A stretch of 64,000 nt of DNA from Siphonodentalium dalli. Its lineage: Eukaryota > Mollusca > Scaphopoda > Gadilida > Siphonodentaliidae. The translations under genes were made by a program, and so were the position numbers. This document shows, piece by piece, positions 34,331 to 46,728 of this stretch (positions within the stretch are counted from its first letter, which is position 1; each line of letters starts with the position of its first letter). The stretch is taken from assembly GCA_032622095.1 (NCBI GenBank), contig CP136068.1, forward strand, positions 111,243,546-111,307,545. Reading direction: 5' to 3'. The notes below the pieces were generated by a model. That model was not told the DNA's origin and made no database searches. It saw only the letters and a list, made by a program, of their open reading frames with translations.

Positions 34331-35462
34331 TAGTGGTCCGGTCCACTGCCAAGGCGGTCCAGTCCGGTCCGGTTCAGGCCATTCCGGTCCGGTACACACG
34401 CCTGGAACGGTCCAAAACGGTCCGGTCCACCTACATGTATAATAGGCTATATGTTAATGAATTCTCTGTTTTCTCAAAGTTTTTACTCTGTATAGTACAA
34501 ACTATAAGGTTACTGAGTGCAGTGCATGGCAATGAGTCCATATATGTTAAAACTTACATTGTTTGCCAATTGTATGCATCATTGTCTGTCTCTGGTGGGA
34601 TATACTGGGAACGATGCACAATAATAGTATTTCTAGTAATGCGAACATGCACTAATTAAATGCATTGGACAGATATATAGCTACTAGTAGGGCCAGAATG
34701 TGTTATAACCAATCTAACATGGCACTCAACTGATCGTATGCATGATTCGTATCATACCTATTTTCATTAAATTGAAATTTAAACGAAATAACTATACTGA
34801 TGACAATTATACAAATGTGTACTAATATGACTACTACATTAATATTGGAGTCTTGGAGATTGTGATAGCTGATTGTATAGTCCTGACAATTACAGTTATA
34901 TACCTAAGTACAACTACTATTGGATTAATGTGACTGTCTTGTGTATGTACTATAATGTAATGTGGTTTGCATGTTTCTTCGATAATTATAACTGTGAAAA
35001 ACAATAGAATACTCGATTCGATATCCATCCAAATTGATTAGTTGATGCCATGTTACACTGTTTATGACAAATAGTTCCATACTCATTCAGTTGCATGTTT
35101 GTCGCATTGATAGGGTGCTACATAGTGTTGGCCAGTGTTACACTAAATTGCTAATACATTATAAGGACAGTGACATGTACAAAGTACATCTATACATTGT
35201 TTTCATGGCATCAAACTTTTAATAGATATTAACCACTTGAATGCGTTAATACATTGTTGCTAATTGATATGACGGCAAATACGCAATACTATTCGCGATA
35301 GTTTATTTATTATAACTGAAGTAAAATAGTGGACCGGAGAGTACCGGACCGGCGGCAAAAAGCGGTCTGGTCCGGTCCAGTGATACCCGGTCCGGACCGG
35401 ACCGCGGTCCACCCCTGGACCGCGGACCGGACCGGTCCAAAGCGGTCCGGTCCGCATCACTA
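34331..35462. mobile_element. hAT-like non-autonomous element with CCGGTCC ends
   Basis: The ends TAGTGGTCCGGTCCAC and (reverse complement of the right end) TAGTGATGCGGACCGGACCGC share TAGTG, the form hAT termini take. The flanks TGGCGAAT (34323-34330) and AGTCGAAT (35463-35470) agree at 6 of 8 bases, as an aged 8-bp target duplication would. Both ends are packed with GGTCCGGTCC motifs in opposite orientation. The 1,132-bp interior is AT-rich with no transposase. Confidence 0.6.
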
Positions 35463-35790
35463 AGTCGAATGCAGAATTCTACCCTGCGATCGCTTATCTG
35501 GCAAATTTTTACTACAGAACTATCCATTGTATTAAACAATTTCTCCTCCAATGGTATCAGAAAACAGTTATATGCTGGTATCTCACTCATCCCATTTGCA
35601 TCTTTTTCAAAGTCGAGGTAATGACTAGTTGTCATTTTAAAGTGCATACAAAGCGTTGCGATCACCAATATACATGTTTGTACATGTCATGACATCACGA
35701 GGTACAAATCTGCGTTCTTCTGGTAGACAATGACCATTTTAGTCATAATAATCAGTGTAATAATCTAAACTAAGTTACCAAGCACCTTCT
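35463..35790. other. Spacer, nothing recognised
   Basis: No supported feature. Confidence 0.35.
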
Positions 35791-36030
35791 CGTGCATCGT
35801 ATGCTCCGGTGTTTTTTTCGGTTTCCGGTCAAACCGAGTTGTTGTCCGGCTGGGGTAGATTTGATTTTTCTGGGGGGGGGGGGGGGGGCAAATGGTCAGT
35901 GGAAAAAAAACTGCAGTTTTTGCTGTTTTTTTTGGGGGGGGGGGGGGGGGGTACCCAAACCGAAGAAAACAGTTTTTTCCACCCTATGTCTGCAGTTTTT
36001 TTCCGCCCCCCCTGGCATGTTCGGGTAATA
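35791..36030. repeat. Poly-G/poly-C low-complexity block
   Basis: Long G runs at about 35872-35888 and 35934-35951 are separated by GTGGAAAAAAAACTGCAGTTTTTGCTG. The block ends in TTTTTTTCCGCCCCCC. It closely resembles the G/C-run interior of the element at 30.8-31.3 kb, so it is probably another copy of that interior. The short frames here are artefacts of the runs. Confidence 0.55.
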
Positions 36031-37836
36031 ATAACAGCCGCAGACGAAACTATAATACAAGTGCGGAAGGAAACGTTCTGATAATAGTCAGGGAGCTGAT
36101 AGGGGTGCCCTTGCCCTGGGACTTAACTTTACCCCACTAATTGTGTTCCTTATTACGTACTTCAACTTTTAAGCGATGTTAACAAGAAAAAAAGTGGCAG
36201 TGTAGACTCCAGACACGATGGCGTCCATCATGGCCGCCGTTTTTCAGACTAGGGCCTAAGTCAGTTTGATGCAAATTATAGAGGGAAAATCTAGTAAAAT
36301 GTATACAAATATAAATATTTTCGTAAAGCTAAGACATAATGCCACTTTTGTGGGGCACAATTGAAAGATGGCCGCCAAAATGGCCGCCGGAAGTTGAAAA
36401 TATGACGTTTTTTCTCTAATATATTCTAGATCAGATTATACTGTTTGGAACTGGTTGAAAAATATGACATTATTTTGTATATTTTATATCAACTGAGCAT
36501 TGAAGCAACAACATATGCAATTATTGGCGTCCTAGCCCCTTCCAATCGCTCAAAAATTCTATAAAATTTCACCAAAAAAATCACAATTGGGATTGTAGTC
36601 ATATTTCAACAAGAAATTAGAAGAACTTTGTAATGTAAGTGAGGCATATCATTACCTATGGATATTCCAACTCATTTGAACCAAAATTGTTACTTTGGCC
36701 TCAAAATGGCCGCCCAAATATGGAAGATTGTAGATATTGCCCTAGCGTGTCCTGCAATCGCTTACAAGTTGCGGTTGGTGTATAAAATAGGCTATTCTGC
36801 CTTCTATACATTGAATACTAACATGGCTGATGCACTGTGGTTAATTGTTACTATTGTCACCACTGACATTACCAGAAATATTGGATTTTCTCTCACACAC
36901 TTGACATAAATATCGGCAAAAATTCACTTTTCGGGTTTGGACCATTTTTAAAGTAAAATATAACTATCTTTGGTATGAAAGGTGTTTCACAGTATGGTGT
37001 TTATAGATCAAATTTCTCAAGATGGCTTCCAAAATGGCAACCAAATTTGTTAAAAAGTTTATTTTTACAAATATCCCGAACATTATTCTCTGCGTTTTCC
37101 GAAGGGTAGCAAATTGTAACTCACTTTGTTATTATACGCGTAAGATAATTAACTGACAACTACATGTTCTAAACCCAAGGTGGTGTTATCATGTCAAATC
37201 GGACCGGAAATTATTGAAGATGTGGTGATTTAATGTATTTTTCGTTTTCTTTTGGATGGTAAGAAGAACATTGGCTAAGGAAATTCTGAGTTATTTGGTG
37301 GATCTTTAAATATCATTGATAATAATGTGATTATAACCTACATATAAGACAACGTCGGTGTGGCTTGGAGATCTATACAGCTTTGAACCAATTATTGTTG
37401 AGATAATCACTATAACTCCTGCCTGAAGAATATGCCATGTTATGACACAAGCGGCCTGTCATACTAGCCTGAGAGGCATACCTCCATTGACAGGATATGA
37501 AGACTTAGCACACATCATCGCTGATTCAAGTGGCCTATATTGACTTGGAAGTGCTATAGTCACACTGCAACATGTCCATAAATAGTTCCCATGTGAATAG
37601 CATGTGAAAGTAATTGATCCGACCCTTGCAATGTTATGCACTACCAACGTAAACCTGTTTAACATGTTAGGCCCTGGCTATCTGTTATTTGTTGCTTGAG
37701 ATACAATCTCCGATCACAGCTAACATTGTTATAGAACTTTTTTTTTAGAAGAACATCTTCTTTCAGATGAAGTGATTTTTAAGAAGAAAAAAAAAGCGGT
37801 CTTAAAGTGAGGTTTTCCCGAAGAAGTGATTTCAAG
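36031..37836. other. Spacer with ATGGCCGCC motifs
   Basis: Several ATGGCCGCC/AAAATGGC motifs occur (about 36230, 36370, 36380, 36705, 37020), but without the regular satellite order. No gene is recognised. Confidence 0.4.
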
Positions 37837-37907
37837 TGCATTCTCTTATATATACGAGGCTCCCTATGGGAGACTCGATATATAAGAGAAAGGTACATTT
37901 GAATGCA
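37837..37907. repeat. CTCTTATATATGCGAG hairpin, copy 1 (single)
   Basis: TGCATTCTCTTATATATACGAG pairs with CTCGATATATAAGAGAAAG...GAATGCA around the tip GCTCCCTATGGGAG. This is a member of the dispersed hairpin family at 47.4, 50.9, 52.4 and 59.0 kb. The right arm has a small insertion. Confidence 0.75.
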
Positions 37908-39209
37908 AGACAGCAAGTTATCATTTCATACAATGTAATTTTTTTTTCACGATAAGAACCTCCTTGCTGTTTTTCTGTTACTCACCCATTGTACGAAGAC
38001 ACAGTTTGGATATTGAAATATATAAACCATGTCCGTTTAAAAAGGCCAATCACAGTTGTTTAATATACTTTTACAAACTCTAGTAATGGACGAGCTGCTG
38101 GACATTCTTAACTAGATAGCCGATACCATTTAGTAGAAGAATGTCCAGTCGCGAGTCCACTAACTGACTTAAAAGACAGTTTTATAATATACAAGGAGAA
38201 AATACATTTATACAGATGAAAAGTTCCGATAAATCTCGATAAATGAGATGTTTACGATCGTATTTCTGAAAAAACAAGTCCTTGGCTGACAACAAATCCA
38301 CGCCCCTTGACATGGCCCTTGTGAGTGAAACTTGAATGTTGACTTTGCCATTGACACAATAGGCACAATGCCACGCGGTACAACTTTGTTCGAAAATAAA
38401 CGTCGATGTGTGCGAACATAATAACATATTTTATTTGAGCTGAACATAGCGTAGACTGCAGCCGTATAAATACGTACCTTGATATATACTGTCGAAGCAA
38501 TTGGATCTGTATATTGGTCACGTTTGCATATAAATATACACTCACATTGTCAGGATATTGTTGTGTCCAGAAGAACGGTAACTCCCTTACTGCTGACGTT
38601 AGGTTTCAATGTGATATATACCCCCTGGTATGTAAATTAGCAGCATACCTCTACCGACAAGTAATTGCATTAAGCGGTGTTCACACGCACTGCACATATG
38701 TTTAGTCCAGCCCGCAGTTCAATGCGTTCATTGGATGGTCCTGGGCCAGGACAACCAAGGGGAAATGCGCAATCCAACATCACCGCCGGGTCGTCCCGAA
38801 TTTTGAAACAAGCCAAAGAAGATCAAGGCAAAGAGCAAGACAATATCAAGATCAAGGCAAAGATCAAGATCAAGGCAAAGATCAAATAGACGAAGTCAAG
38901 ATGCAAGAGACCTTCGACGCTGACAGACCCCGATCTCAAGACCTCTCCACCCGACCCGCAGCCTGACTGATGGAAGATATAGAACACAAGAAGAATCAAG
39001 ACAGGGCGTAAGGGCGATCCTCGGATGGGCCCACCACCGTCCTCGTGCCACCCTTCGGGCGGGCACACAAATCCTTTCACAGCATATGTTTAGTTTGTGG
39101 GTTGGTGTAGCAGAAAACTATTTCCCAGTTAGAGTCCTCCGTAGGGAGCTCGATGTGCATGCATTGGGGACACTGACGTTCTAGATTACGAATGCCGACT
39201 TGTGGTTTT
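37908..39209. other. Spacer with small hairpin and AAGATC repeat
   Basis: A hairpin (CTGGACATTCTT paired with AAGAATGTCCAG) lies at about 38097-38153. A short tandem stretch of AAGATCAAGGCA lies at 38821-38886. The stretch 38700-39070 is more GC-rich than its surroundings. No protein family is recognised. Confidence 0.4.
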
Positions 39210-39551
39210 AAAGGGGTACTGTACACTAGATTCGGCCATTTATGGGATCATCTCCTTTATACTCCACAGTATATATGCGACAAATGAATAAATTTGAGCC
39301 ATATATTAGTGCAAAAATACACTCGTGTTTTCTATCAACGATGCAAACACCATGCTAATTATAATGAATTTATGACTCCAGTCATAAAATCATTTTCATT
39401 ATACTTACCATGTTGTTTGCTTCATTTGCAGAGCACACGGGTGTATTTTGCAGTAGTCCATGGCTCAAATTCATTCATTTGTTGCATATATTCTGTTGAG
39501 TATAACAGGAGATGGTCCCATGCATGGCCGGCTTTAGTGTACTGTACTCCT
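39210..39551. mobile_element. Foldback element, GTACACTARATYCGGCCATTTATGGGA family, copy 1
   Basis: The left end (TGTACACTAGATTCGGCCATTTATGGGATCATCTCC) is mirrored by the right end (GGAGATGGTCCCATGCATGGCCGGCTTTAGTGTAC). The mirror continues inward through CAACAGAATATATGCAACAAATGAATAAATTTGAGCCAT. Arms are over 100 bp. Confidence 0.75.
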
Positions 39552-39910
39552 TCAGCGTGAACGCTGTAGTTTACGAATGTCGTCTTGTAGTATAAAGCAT
39601 GGCATAAAGAGCCCATTCGGAGAAATAGAAAGTCGAGGTAGAACAAAGGAGCTGAGTTTTAAAATCCGGTGAATTATCACTCGGCCAGCCATAGCCTTCC
39701 TATGTGATTCTTCAGTTGTGCAGCATTCATTTTGTTACCAGTTTTTTCGAATACTTCTTCATCTTTTTCAGAGCTCTACTCACGTCAATCCGTTTTCACG
39801 CGAAATTATCTCACTTTATCAGCAGATATTTGGCTTATCACTCAAAACTATAACCGCATAAAACTGCTCACTGCAGGGCGGTGTTCAAATGCGATCGTAT
39901 AGCCTAATTA

Positions 39911-40250
39911 AAGGGGCATTGTACACTAAATCCTCCCATTTATGGGACCATCTCCTTTTATATTCAACAGAATATAGACAACACATTAATTAATTTGAGA
40001 AAAGGAGTGGTGCAAAATACACTCATGTGCACTATGAACGATCCAAACAACATGGTACTTATAACGAAATTCCATTTATGACTCCAGTCATTTTCATTAT
40101 AATTAGCATGTTGTTTGCATTGTTCACAGAGCACATGAGTGCATTTTACACTAATACATGGCTCAAATTCATTCATTTGTTGCATATATTCTGTTGAGTA
40201 TAAAAGGAGATGGTCCCATAAATGGCCGGATTTAGTGTACAATACCCCTG
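39911..40250. mobile_element. Foldback element, same family, copy 2
   Basis: This has the same terminal and internal inverted repeats as 39210-39551, with better-matched arms (TTGTACACTAAATCC at the left, GGATTTAGTGTACAAT at the right). The two copies are about 360 bp apart in the same orientation. Confidence 0.78.
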
Positions 40251-41584
40251 TCAACCGCCCCGCAGACTTGAGCAATTGGGCGAAACGACTTTAATTGATT
40301 TCAGACCGCTATCGCTTGACTTACTATCACCTGAAATTTAGAAAGTGATACATGCCCCCCCCCATACCCACCCACGTGGCAGGTTTATTTTCAATAATTG
40401 GGGAGGGTCCAACAATAGAACAATAGAGATATTCAAAATAATATAGGCCTAATTATCAGTCACATTCCGAACCGAATGATATATTCTTGGTTTATTCCAG
40501 ATTGCACCGAACAGACATCACAATTTGAACGAGAAAATTGGTGTTAAAACAAACTGGTTGAAGAGACACATTTCCATTCTGTTTATCTGGCTCGTGTACC
40601 CGACACACTTGAGCAATCGGAACCGCGAGTCCATAACATAACAAGAAAACCATCAGAAATGGTAACGTGCTCAAGATCATATATTATATACCCATGATTG
40701 TAATTATATAATATAGAATATATTGGTTTCACGAATGACCAACTCATAGAATTAATCGCCTTGCACTTCTTGGCATCCGAATAACAACTGAAATTCCCAA
40801 CTACACCGTTTACCGGACTCGGCCTCCGGGTCGCAGTTCGACTTTTAATGCGTCCAAAAATTCCCATTCTATAAATAAACGCCCATGCGCCCACTGTGTA
40901 CCAAGAAACAGCGAAACATTATACACGCGGAGCGCGGAACAAACATGCTTGATATGCGAGTCGGATTGCTCAGCAAAATCACCCCGAAGACTTGAGAAAT
41001 TGGGCTAGCGAGCTCGATTGCTTATAAATGGGCATTTTTCAAAAAAGTGGCCTATTTCTGTCCATCACCATTTTTTTTAGAAAGTGTATTAATTATCACA
41101 TTTTTTAAATTTGAAATATAAATTGGGATGGGGTCAACTTGTTACAGACCGTGGATAATCCGCGCGTTGGTATCTCTACACGCCAGAGGCTCGTAATTTG
41201 GCAAAAACGGCCAATTATGCCAGTCCCATTTTCCGAAATCTTCCCAAAAACAGACATTTTCGTATAAAATAAGACCATTAAATACCACTTTATTAGACAA
41301 TTTGCATCACATGTAACATGCCTGATCATAAAACCACAATGAATGCGAAATGCTTACCAAGTCAAGTGACATAATTTAGGTCACAAAACTGTCCCACGAT
41401 TTGTGGTCCAAGAGAGAAACACATAATACAACAGTCTTGTCATTGGCGAATAAGGAAGTGCAAATTGGTTTCCAGTACTACTCATCAATACACACGGCTA
41501 AACAAATGTCGTCTGCTGGTCGGTGCAGTTAATTTGCCCGTAATTGAAAGTATTATTCATCAAGCAGGTGAGTACATTTGGAGT
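40251..41584. other. Spacer, nothing recognised
   Basis: A short C-run lies at about 40344-40353. Open frames are short and without domains. Confidence 0.4.
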
Positions 41585-44477
41585 GTGTCACTACTGTTAC
41601 CCATAGATACAGGTATGTGAGTTTATTATTACACAAATGTTTCTCTTCTTAGTTTTGTCCAAGGTGATCCCCATGAGACAACATATACAGTTTGTTTCAT
41701 TCCAATGGACGACCAGTGGGAATCCCCTTTATAAACCCGAAACGTCCCTACTGTTACCGTCCCTACTGTTACCCTTGAAATAGTAACAGTATGGAACATT
41801 TTGGTAACAGCAGGGACAATATTTAAAAAATAGGCACGAGTAATTGTTAGTTTGCATGTCATAATTATTTTGACATCACCATGCTCTGATTCCTTGCTTA
41901 TTACATCAATATTTTCAGATTTTGCCCGTCATTCCTGTCTCATTCACATAATGCTGGACGTGGTAACAGGAGGGACATTGCGGTAACACCAGTGACAATC
42001 CATTTCACAATTGTTATGTTTGGCAGTGAATTGACATATATTTGAATTTTCTTGCATAACGCCTTCCATTTCTGTCTTCCACACACTCATTGTGATATAG
42101 AATTTTTTCTATTATACTTGATTGAGATCCAGTAAATGAAAGTATAGGCGCCCATTCGCAATGATCAAACAGTTTTCACATATATTCACATAGGGCACAT
42201 TCCCATGCCCAAACAAACCCGTGTAAACTGTCAGATACGTACACACTCCTGGTCAAGTGGTCCTGCTAATATGCTATGATGTTGGTAGTCCTGCTGAATA
42301 TCTATGATGCGGGTAGGGCAAACTGATGCCGTTACGAAATATTACCATTATTTTTTCTAAAGTTGTCATTTTCGCGGTGTTTGACAAATCCGAGCGATTT
42401 GACAAAAAAAAAACCAGTGTGTGTATGAAACATCCAAGAGCATATATATTAAAAAATATATATATAATGCCCGCGCTGGTGTTTCCAAAACAACGTGAAA
42501 TACCCATCTTGATTATAATCAATTATCAACATATAATACATTTAGTATTACAAATATTTCGCAATAAATATATTTTTGAATGTTTGATACGCATAATGGC
42601 TTTTCCTGCATATGTTCAGGTTATCGCAACACCACGTAAAAAACAAATTAAAAATATATAAAGGTACTTTTTGTTAACAGCATCAGTTTGCCTTAACATC
42701 ATCATAGCAATTCAGCAGGACCCAAACGCATCATAGCACATTAGCAGGACCACTTGACCAGGGGTGATACAGGTATCTGATTGGCGCAATTCTCACCAGT
42801 ATTTAATTCATTTTTCTTTTCAGTTTATGATGGCCCTTTCAGGCTTTCAGCAACAGAAAAACAACTTCATCTTTGATTTCTGAAAGAGTCCTATTTATCC
42901 AATTACTATAATTTGCATATTGGTGTGCCATTGATGATAATCTGTCGGTGCTACCTCGAAATATGAGCTGGTGATAGATTTTAACTTTGGCAAACTTCTA
43001 ATTTCAAGGACGCACGAAATTGAATACTGATTGCGTTTATGCCCACGGTGCATGTATGTGAAAAATCATTTAATTGTGAGGTACTATATTCTAAATGCAA
43101 ACAAAGAATCGCCATCATTCCACTGCGATTCCAGTAGTTGTCTACAGGATACATGAGATATACAGGGTTTACTATAGTCAGTATTTAACGAGACCACTAC
43201 CTTTGTGTAAACAAATAGCTATAAGCAAACGGTGTTAAGTGGATATTAGCTATCAACATACTAGTAGTAAAGGTAACTACCATTGTAAACGATCACCTGG
43301 CATGCACACCGTATGGAAAATTATATGGTCAGTTTGTGCTTCGAGTCAGAAGTTGTTCAATCTAAACATGTCCAGTAACCAAACCACAATCTCTAAAATT
43401 CTCTTTTAAAGTCAATTAGTGGAATTTCAAGCAAAACGTATTATGTTCACGATACGACAGCTTTACAATGCATCGGATGAAGGCAATTTCACAATATGTC
43501 GCACAGGATGTCAATGAACATCGTGCTAAAATGTATTATTGTATTATCATGTTCAATACTATATTTATACACAATGTTCATGTGTGTCTTGCTTATTGTC
43601 ACTCTGTATCGTATTAATATGCCATTACCAGTGTGTTATATATATAGTTAAAACTGTCACGCAGTTCTGCAATAATACATCATACAAAAAATAAATCCAC
43701 CGTTATAGTCTGACAACAAATAAGAATTGTCAATATGCTATAGTTACGCTGATGTCCTTCCTGTTACTGAAGACCAATTGCGGCGTGTATGTCATAAATG
43801 TTATCAATTGCACCTATATTTTACTATCAGAACGTTAGCTTTTAGTTATCCTATGCCGAACACATACTATATTGTGTTGTTGGTCATATTTGGTATGTGT
43901 GTGTCCTTCCTGTTACTACCCGTCCCTCCTGTTACCAAATGATAGCCTAATATGCATCAGACTCTCAGCTAATTAATTTTGTTTCCAGTTGTGGTACGGA
44001 TTTGGTCCAGTTGGATCTCGTTTACTTATAGAAAGTGACATTTTGTTTTATTGTTAGAAATAATGTTTTCACAAGTATGTGCATAATAAAACTGTCCCTT
44101 CTGTTACTACAAGTGTCTATCCTGTCCCATCTGTTACCGTCGAGTTTTTCTGTCGTATCGAGATTAATTTGAATTTGATTCCCTCATCCCGATAGAATTG
44201 TAGAGTATTTACCTTACCCTTCGGAAAAATATATGGCCATAATAAAATAGAAATGCACATCATTTCCAGGTCGAGAAAACTTTATCCCTAGATATCGGAA
44301 ATTTATGCATATCACATATACATTATCATAACTTGTTATTTTCATCATATTTTTGTGTTTATTTTTGCAAATTCTGATGACCACACAATGCACATGTTGC
44401 ACATATATTATTTTCCACCTCTATATCACACAAAATCATATTTATATTGAAAAAATTAACGGTAACAGTAGGGACAC
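41585..44477. mobile_element. 2.9-kb element with GTCCCTACTGTTACC subterminal repeats
   Basis: The ends GTGTCACTACTGTTACC and GGTAACAGTAGGGACAC are inverted repeats with one mismatch. The motif GTCCCTNCTGTTACC and variants occurs about 12 times, only near the two ends: forward at 41588, 41743, 41759, inverted at 41803, 41962, 41982, forward at 43754, 43902, 43922, 44094, 44124, inverted at 44461. Such subterminal clusters are typical transposase-binding sites of hAT and related transposons. The middle is non-coding and holds another element at 42248-42764. No clear target duplication is seen. Confidence 0.6.
42248..42764. mobile_element. CCTGGTCAAGTGG inverted-repeat element, copy 2
   Basis: This is a compact 517-bp copy with long inverted ends: CCTGGTCAAGTGGTCCTGCTAATATGCTATGATG, mirrored by CATCATAGCACATTAGCAGGACCACTTGACCAGG. 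It is nested in the GTCCCTACTGTTACC element. No coding content. Confidence 0.82.
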
Positions 44478-44696
44478 TAGGTGTGGGTGCATCGTCATTG
44501 GACTTGATCCGGACAGGATCTAGGGGTGATTAAGGTTGCACTTTACTTTCCTCTGTTCCACTGGATACCCTCAACGACGAAAAGCGGGTAAAATATGTTC
44601 GCATGTAGAAATAATGTTTTTATTCTTGAATACCCAAATCGGCCACATTTTTTGAAAAAATGCCCTTATACACACATGTACATGTCCACGTTATTA

Positions 44697-45563
44697 CCCC
44701 GACCAAGTGGTCCTGCTATTCTGCTAAGATGTTGGTGGGTCATGTTGAATTTAGCTAATTTGGGACACAATGATGTCTTTGGAAAGTCTAAATGACAAGG
44801 TCTTGATCTGCACTGAAAATTTGAGCACACATATATCTGAAACTATATCAGCAATGGCTTTGGAAATTAGTACAAATCGACCCAAATGTAGGCTGCCCTT
44901 TCTGCCGTTTTGCAAACACGAACGCCATTATTGAAATATTTAAAAATCTATATGCTCTTGTATATTTCCTACGCACGCCGGCGTTTAGTCGAATAGTTCA
45001 TAGTATCACGTCAACGTCCCCAATAATGACAATTTAAGAAACATAACGGTACTTTTTCTTAAAGGTATTCAATCCGATCAGACCCTCATAAATTACTATT
45101 TCTTTGGCTTCGGGGGTAAAACATAAGCGATTCGAGTCGAGGAACCTACCCATCAACGCTCAGAGTGATCAGATATAAATTTTTGAAGTTTTGTTATTTC
45201 TATTGTTTGTGGCCCAGAAACACGCCACCAAAAGGATGGTCTCGGTCAAAATTGCGTTATTATTACCACTTGATTTTATAATTATCCATCTTCGTCCGTT
45301 TGAATAAGTGTTTCTGGGGCAATTATTAGTGCACATCTCGAGAAATAACAAACTTCAAAAATTAATATCTGATCGCTCTGAGCTTTGATGGGTTGGTTCC
45401 TCGACTCCAATCAAATATTTTTTACTCCAGAAGCCAAAGAAATAGTAATTTAGGGGTGCTTAATCGGATTGAGTAGCTTTAACATTATCATTCTGCACTT
45501 CAAACATCATAGTTATTGGTAATCAGCAGGATCCACCAACATATGAGCCTAGAGGGACCACTT
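44697..45563. mobile_element. CCTGGTCAAGTGG inverted-repeat element, copy 3 (diverged)
   Basis: The left end is CCGACCAAGTGGTCCTGCT, and the right end is AATCAGCAGGATCCACC...GGGACCACTT. The element is older than the other copies and carries the foldback element 45059-45482 inside it. Confidence 0.6.
45059..45482. mobile_element. Foldback element, TTAAAGGTACTCAATCCGA family (nested)
   Basis: The left arm (TTAAAGGTATTCAATCCGATC, TTTCTTTGGCTTCGGGGGTAAAA, TCGAGTCGAGGAACC) and right arm (GGTTCCTCGACTCCAAT, AGAAGCCAAAGAAATAGTAATTTA, AATCGGATTGAGTAGCTTTAA) pair over about 150 bp. Confidence 0.8.
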
Positions 45564-46269
45564 AAAGTGGGTTCATGCGAAATAACTTCATGTTTGTTAA
45601 AGTCTATTAAACAACTGTGATTGTTAAGTACATGTAAAACTAGACCGACGTTGGTCTTACTTTCATTATTAATAACGTTTCATATTAAAACCATGCATGG
45701 TCATGTAAACAGTGTTACCGTGGCATTATTGATCGAAGACTAACTAATCCAATGAGATTAATCAAAACTTGACGGCAAATATTGGTAAATGTCAAAGCAT
45801 TGAAACATATTCCGAAAATCACATTTTGACCAAAATATTTGAACTTACACGCGACTAGCGATTTTTGTTGACAGATCATTGTTTTGTTTTGTTTACATAA
45901 CAATGATTAAAGACCCGAAATTTCATAACTGAATAGCTATAAATAATTATTATATACATGTAAGAACAAAGTTCATGTATTTCTCATGTTCTTCGTAGTC
46001 GTGATGTTTTTACAGACTTTTACAACGATGCCGTGTGTCCCTTTAACCGTGCAGTGATTGTTTTCTTTCATCATGAGTACCCCATGTTATAGGGAGTGTA
46101 TGAATTTCAAGAAATATATGTCAACGTTATATACATATTGATATTTATTTATTGCTGTTTATACATCAATAACAAAACATTTCATCGCGCAATAAAACAA
46201 ACATTCTTCATGATTCCTACACTTGATGACTCATCTCAGCATCTCTGATATGCGGAATGAATTCGTTTA
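45564..46269. other. Spacer, nothing recognised
   Basis: AT-rich with no supported feature. Confidence 0.4.
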
Positions 46270-46487
46270 TACAGTAATACTCTTAAGTAATTGACTTCTT
46301 AACCACAGCAGAATTATGGGTAACTTTTCAGGATTTAGTCGGAAATATGGCTTGTTGCCATTCATCGGAAAGCTCTCCCCGAGAGCTTTCCGATGAATGG
46401 CAACAACCCATATTTCCGACTAAATCCTGAAAAGTTACCCATAATTTTGCTCTGGTTAAGAAGTCGATTACTTCGAGCATTGCTGTA
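46270..46487. repeat. Near-perfect 218-bp palindrome, copy 1
   Basis: Two arms of about 105 bp (GCAGAATTATGGGTAACTTT, TCAGGATTTAGTCGGAAATA, CCATTCATCGGAAAGCTCTC and complements) meet at CTCTCCCCGAGAG with almost no loop. Mismatches are few and cluster at the outer ends. A second copy lies at 53768-53984. Confidence 0.88.
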
Positions 46488-46728
46488 CATTGCAACCGGA
46501 ATGGTGAACCTTTACAATAACAGTTCTGTAGAATGGGGGAAAACACGAATTGTCGACGAAACAATGCCTCTACGCACATGAGTGTCGGTGCGAAACAAAG
46601 ATTATGCTTCCAGGAATCTAGTCTCACATCACCTCGCCCAGGATTGTTTTTAGTGGTTCCAGGATAAACTTTTCCGCTCTCCCAAACTTCATAATTGACA
46701 CCTTTCTGATAAGAATTAGGAATTACTT

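Noticed and set aside
38677-39080. Coding exon in the GC-richer stretch
   Set aside because: Frames on both strands are short and dominated by an AAGATCAAGGCA tandem repeat. No splice-consistent exon or family was recognised.
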